Source: Cohaesibacter sp. ES.047
GTDB lineage: Bacteria > Pseudomonadota > Alphaproteobacteria > Rhizobiales > Cohaesibacteraceae
Direction of reading: 5' to 3'
Assembly (NCBI RefSeq): GCF_900215505.1
Contig: NZ_LT907844.1
Location: 3,054,001-3,118,000 of the forward strand
Length of the DNA stretch: 64,000 bases
In this document: positions 62,400 through 64,000 of the stretch, one piece after another
How the letters are laid out: every line of letters starts with the position of its first letter
Position numbering within the stretch: the stretch's first letter is position 1
Notes under the pieces: generated by a model
The model's database searches: none
Told to the model about the DNA's origin: nothing
Seen by the model: only the letters and a program-made list of their open reading frames with translations
Translations under genes and position numbers: made by a program

Positions 62400-62417
62400 T
62401 TAGGGGCTAACCCCTAA
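62400..62417. promoter_or_regulatory. inverted repeat at the end of ttrR, candidate TtrR-binding site
   Basis: TTAGGGG (62400-62406), spacer CTAA, CCCCTAA (62411-62417): perfect 7-bp arms. It overlaps the ttrR stop codon (62414-62416) and lies 174 bp upstream of the ttrB start. FixJ/NarL-type regulators bind short inverted repeats, so this is a natural candidate; the assignment to TtrR is inference. Confidence 0.45.
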
Positions 62418-63031
62418 TCTTGGGGCCAATCAGCCGTGACAAGCTGTCGCACCAGGTCGGCCGTGGTGGTCGCTTCCATCTTGGCCATCAGGTTATGGCG
62501 ATGAATCTCGACGGTCTTGGGACTGATTCCAAGATCGGCGGCAATCTGCTTGTTCTGTCTGCCATCCATGACAGCGCGGGCCACGTCCATCTCACGGCTG
62601 GTGAGGCTGGCGATGCGCTCGGCAATTTGAGCCTTTTTCTGGGCGTCGCCAGCGCTGGCACGGGCTGTTTTCAGAGCTTCATTGATGCGTTCGACAAGCG
62701 CCATGCCATTGACCGGCTTTTCAAAGAAGTCGAGCGCTCCGGACTGGATGGCTCTGACCGCCATGGGCACGTCTGCGTGGGCGGTGATAATGATCACCGG
62801 CAGAGCACAGCCGCGCCGGTTCAGCTCATCGAGCAATTCCAGTCCCGTCATGCCGGGCATGCGCACATCGGCCAGTATGCAGCCAATAACCGCGTCATCA
62901 AGGCGGTCGAGCAGGTCCATGGCCGAGCCATGGGTCTGAATGCCAAGGCCGAGCGAGGAGAGCATGAAGCCGAGCCCTTCACGGACGGCGCGGTCATCAT
63001 CAACGATATGAATGACGGCATCTTCGTTCAT
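62414..63031 (-). CDS. ttrR: FixJ-family response regulator TtrR
   Basis: A 205-residue protein with a receiver domain (acidic pocket DDDR at 11-14, phospho-acceptor Asp55 in LADVRMPGMTG, Lys in FFEKPVNG) and a LuxR-type HTH (LTSREMDVARAVMDGRQNKQIAADLGISPKTVEIHRHNLMAKM). It should activate ttrBCA when phosphorylated by TtrS. Its ATG overlaps the ttrS stop (ATGA, 4 bases), showing that sensor and regulator are coupled. Assignment rests on family and neighbours. Confidence 0.88.
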   Translation of the reverse strand: MNEDAVIHIVDDDRAVREGLGFMLSSLGLGIQTHGSAMDLLDRLDDAVIGCILADVRMPGMTGLELLDELNRRGCALPVIIITAHADVPMAVRAIQSGALDFFEKPVNGMALVERINEALKTARASAGDAQKKAQIAERIASLTSREMDVARAVMDGRQNKQIAADLGISPKTVEIHRHNLMAKMEATTTADLVRQLVTADWPQD

Positions 63032-64000
63032 GGAGCGTCTCCTGTCGGCAAAAAGAGTATGACCACAAGGCCCGGCCCTTCGCTTGGTGCCTCGGCGCGC
63101 ATGGTGCCGCCGTGGGCTTCCACAATCGAGCGGCTAAGGGCAAGGCCGAGGCCGATGCCATTTTCCTTGGTGGTGTAGAAGGCTTCGGCAAAATGCCCAA
63201 GGCCTTCTTCATCCATGCCATGGCCAAAATCGCGAAGGGAAAGAACGATCCCCGGAGCGTCGCCACTTGCTCGCCGGGCATTCAGTCGCACGCGTTTTTG
63301 GTCTGCGGGGGCGTCAATCATGGCGTCGATGGCGTTCTGGACGAGATTGAGAATGACCTGTTGTAGCTGGATCCGGTCGGCCTCAATGGTGGGCAGGCCC
63401 GGTGCGATGGTCACCTCGACCGCCACCCCGGCCCGATGGGCCGAGGCCTCGTAGACCGGAGCGCAATCGGCGATGAGGCCAGCAATGCCGACCGTTACCT
63501 TCTGGCTTTCCTTGTTGCGAACAAAGGCCCGAATACGCCGGATGACGGACGCCGCCCGTTCAGCCTGTTGGGCAATCTCGTTGCTGGCGACTTCCATGTC
63601 ATCCTGCGTGAAACGCCCGGTGCTGATGCGCATGGCACAGCCCTGAGCATAATTCGAGATGGCCGCCAGCGGCTGGTTCAATTCATGAGCGATGGATGTC
63701 GCCATCTCGCCCAATATGGACAGGCGGGCCACATGTTCGAGCTCTCGCCTGTGCATCCGGTCGGCTTCCTCGGCGCGTTTGCGCTCGGCGATTTCCAGCA
63801 CCAACTGTTCATTGGTTTCGTTAAGCGCCCGTGTCCGCCGCCGTACCAGATTTTCGATCCGGACCGAATAGATCGCCCAGAAAATCAGGGCACAGGCGAT
63901 CAACAACAGCCATTCGCTGTAGTCCTCGATGAAATCGGCAAGCGAAATGAGCCCTGTTCGGGCATAGGGGCCGATCTCAAGACGCCGCAGAACAGCATGG
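63028..64000 (-). CDS. ttrS: tetrathionate sensor histidine kinase TtrS (5' part outside window)
   Basis: The frame is open to the window edge on the minus strand, so the N-terminus is missing. Visible order: the end of a periplasmic domain (AVLRRLEIGPYARTGLISLADFIEDYSEW), a membrane helix (LLLIACALIFWAIYSV), a short coiled coil (RTRALNETNEQLVLEIAERKRAEEADRMH), the H-box (SIAHELNQPLAAISNYAQG), an N-box-like segment (ILNLVQNAIDAM) and G-boxes (DFGHGMDEEGL, GIGLGLALSRSIVEAHGG). TtrS proteins sense tetrathionate with a periplasmic PhnD-like domain, which would lie outside this window. Confidence 0.86.
   Translation of the reverse strand, partial: HAVLRRLEIGPYARTGLISLADFIEDYSEWLLLIACALIFWAIYSVRIENLVRRRTRALNETNEQLVLEIAERKRAEEADRMHRRELEHVARLSILGEMATSIAHELNQPLAAISNYAQGCAMRISTGRFTQDDMEVASNEIAQQAERAASVIRRIRAFVRNKESQKVTVGIAGLIADCAPVYEASAHRAGVAVEVTIAPGLPTIEADRIQLQQVILNLVQNAIDAMIDAPADQKRVRLNARRASGDAPGIVLSLRDFGHGMDEEGLGHFAEAFYTTKENGIGLGLALSRSIVEAHGGTMRAEAPSEGPGLVVILFLPTGDAP

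Noticed and set aside
62227-62413. FNR/Anr box upstream of ttrB
   Set aside because: Searched for TTGAT-N4-ATCAA; only half-site-like TTGAT sequences occur without a partner at the right spacing.
1-64000. CRISPR array, prophage or toxin-antitoxin/defence cassette
   Set aside because: No regularly spaced repeats, phage structural genes or recognisable defence domains were found; the only mobile DNA is the three IS elements.

Overview
The window reads as chromosomal DNA of an alphaproteobacterium, most likely of the Hyphomicrobiales (Rhizobiales) grade. This rests on gene families and layout: a stand-alone F0 ATP synthase cluster (atpI-B-E-b'-b) with no F1 genes beside it, a nadA-nadB-nadC cluster, a histone-deacetylase-like gene next to xseB, paired M16 peptidases, and several small basic proteins of alphaproteobacterial type. 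The genus cannot be fixed from the sequence. A marine or facultatively anaerobic lifestyle is only hinted at, by the tetrathionate-reductase locus and by the AcuI- and DmdC-like enzymes.

Layout. 1-2.5 kb: an envelope operon (BON/OmpA protein, a 32-residue membrane peptide, a membrane protein with a duplicated helix-hairpin-helix unit). 2.5-7 kb: a VOC protein, a Tat-exported 5'-nucleotidase, MscL and a Sua5-type threonylcarbamoyl-AMP synthase. 7.3-13.2 kb: an acyl-CoA dehydrogenase, a DUF2066 protein and an M16 peptidase pair. 13.4-14.4 kb: an intact IS481-family element with a 6-bp target duplication. 14.7-17.6 kb: the F0 operon with a clear promoter and terminator. 17.7-26.2 kb: RNase T2, a methyltransferase, an unknown protein, AcuI-like reductase, a LysE-type exporter, PdxH, a lipoprotein and an MFS transporter. 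27.1-31 kb: de novo NAD synthesis behind a long leader that carries a perfect palindrome. 31-33.5 kb: two DUF805 proteins around a Tat-exported intradiol-dioxygenase-fold protein and a HX13H membrane haem protein. 33.9-40.8 kb: deacetylase-like protein, XseB, enoyl-CoA hydratase, GDSL hydrolase, aldo/keto reductase, YchJ and a second 5'-nucleotidase. 41.1 kb: tRNA-Pro(CGG). 41.5-46.7 kb: a kinase and an RND efflux pair. 46.8-47.9 kb: an IS630-family element with its transposase split at an A8 run. 48-54.8 kb: MYG1, Dabb, AGCS and PiT transporters, CspA and small proteins. 55.0-56.0 kb: a second, inverted copy of the IS481 element, without a matching target duplication. 56.3-57.2 kb: a transglutaminase. 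57.3 kb to the end: a complete ttrBCA tetrathionate-reductase operon preceded by ttrR and the 3' part of ttrS.

How the parts work together. The ttr genes form a sensor-to-enzyme unit: TtrS and TtrR detect the acceptor, and TtrB, TtrC and TtrA carry out anaerobic tetrathionate respiration; an inverted repeat at the end of ttrR is a candidate TtrR site. NadA, NadB and NadC form a linear pathway. The most distinctive points are (1) the IS481 transposase, which ends on a stop codon supplied by its CTAG target, (2) the broken flank of the second IS copy, (3) the candidate operators upstream of nadA and ttrB, and (4) the uncharacterised pair of Tat-exported dioxygenase-fold protein and bis-haem membrane protein. 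No CRISPR array, prophage or known defence system was seen.
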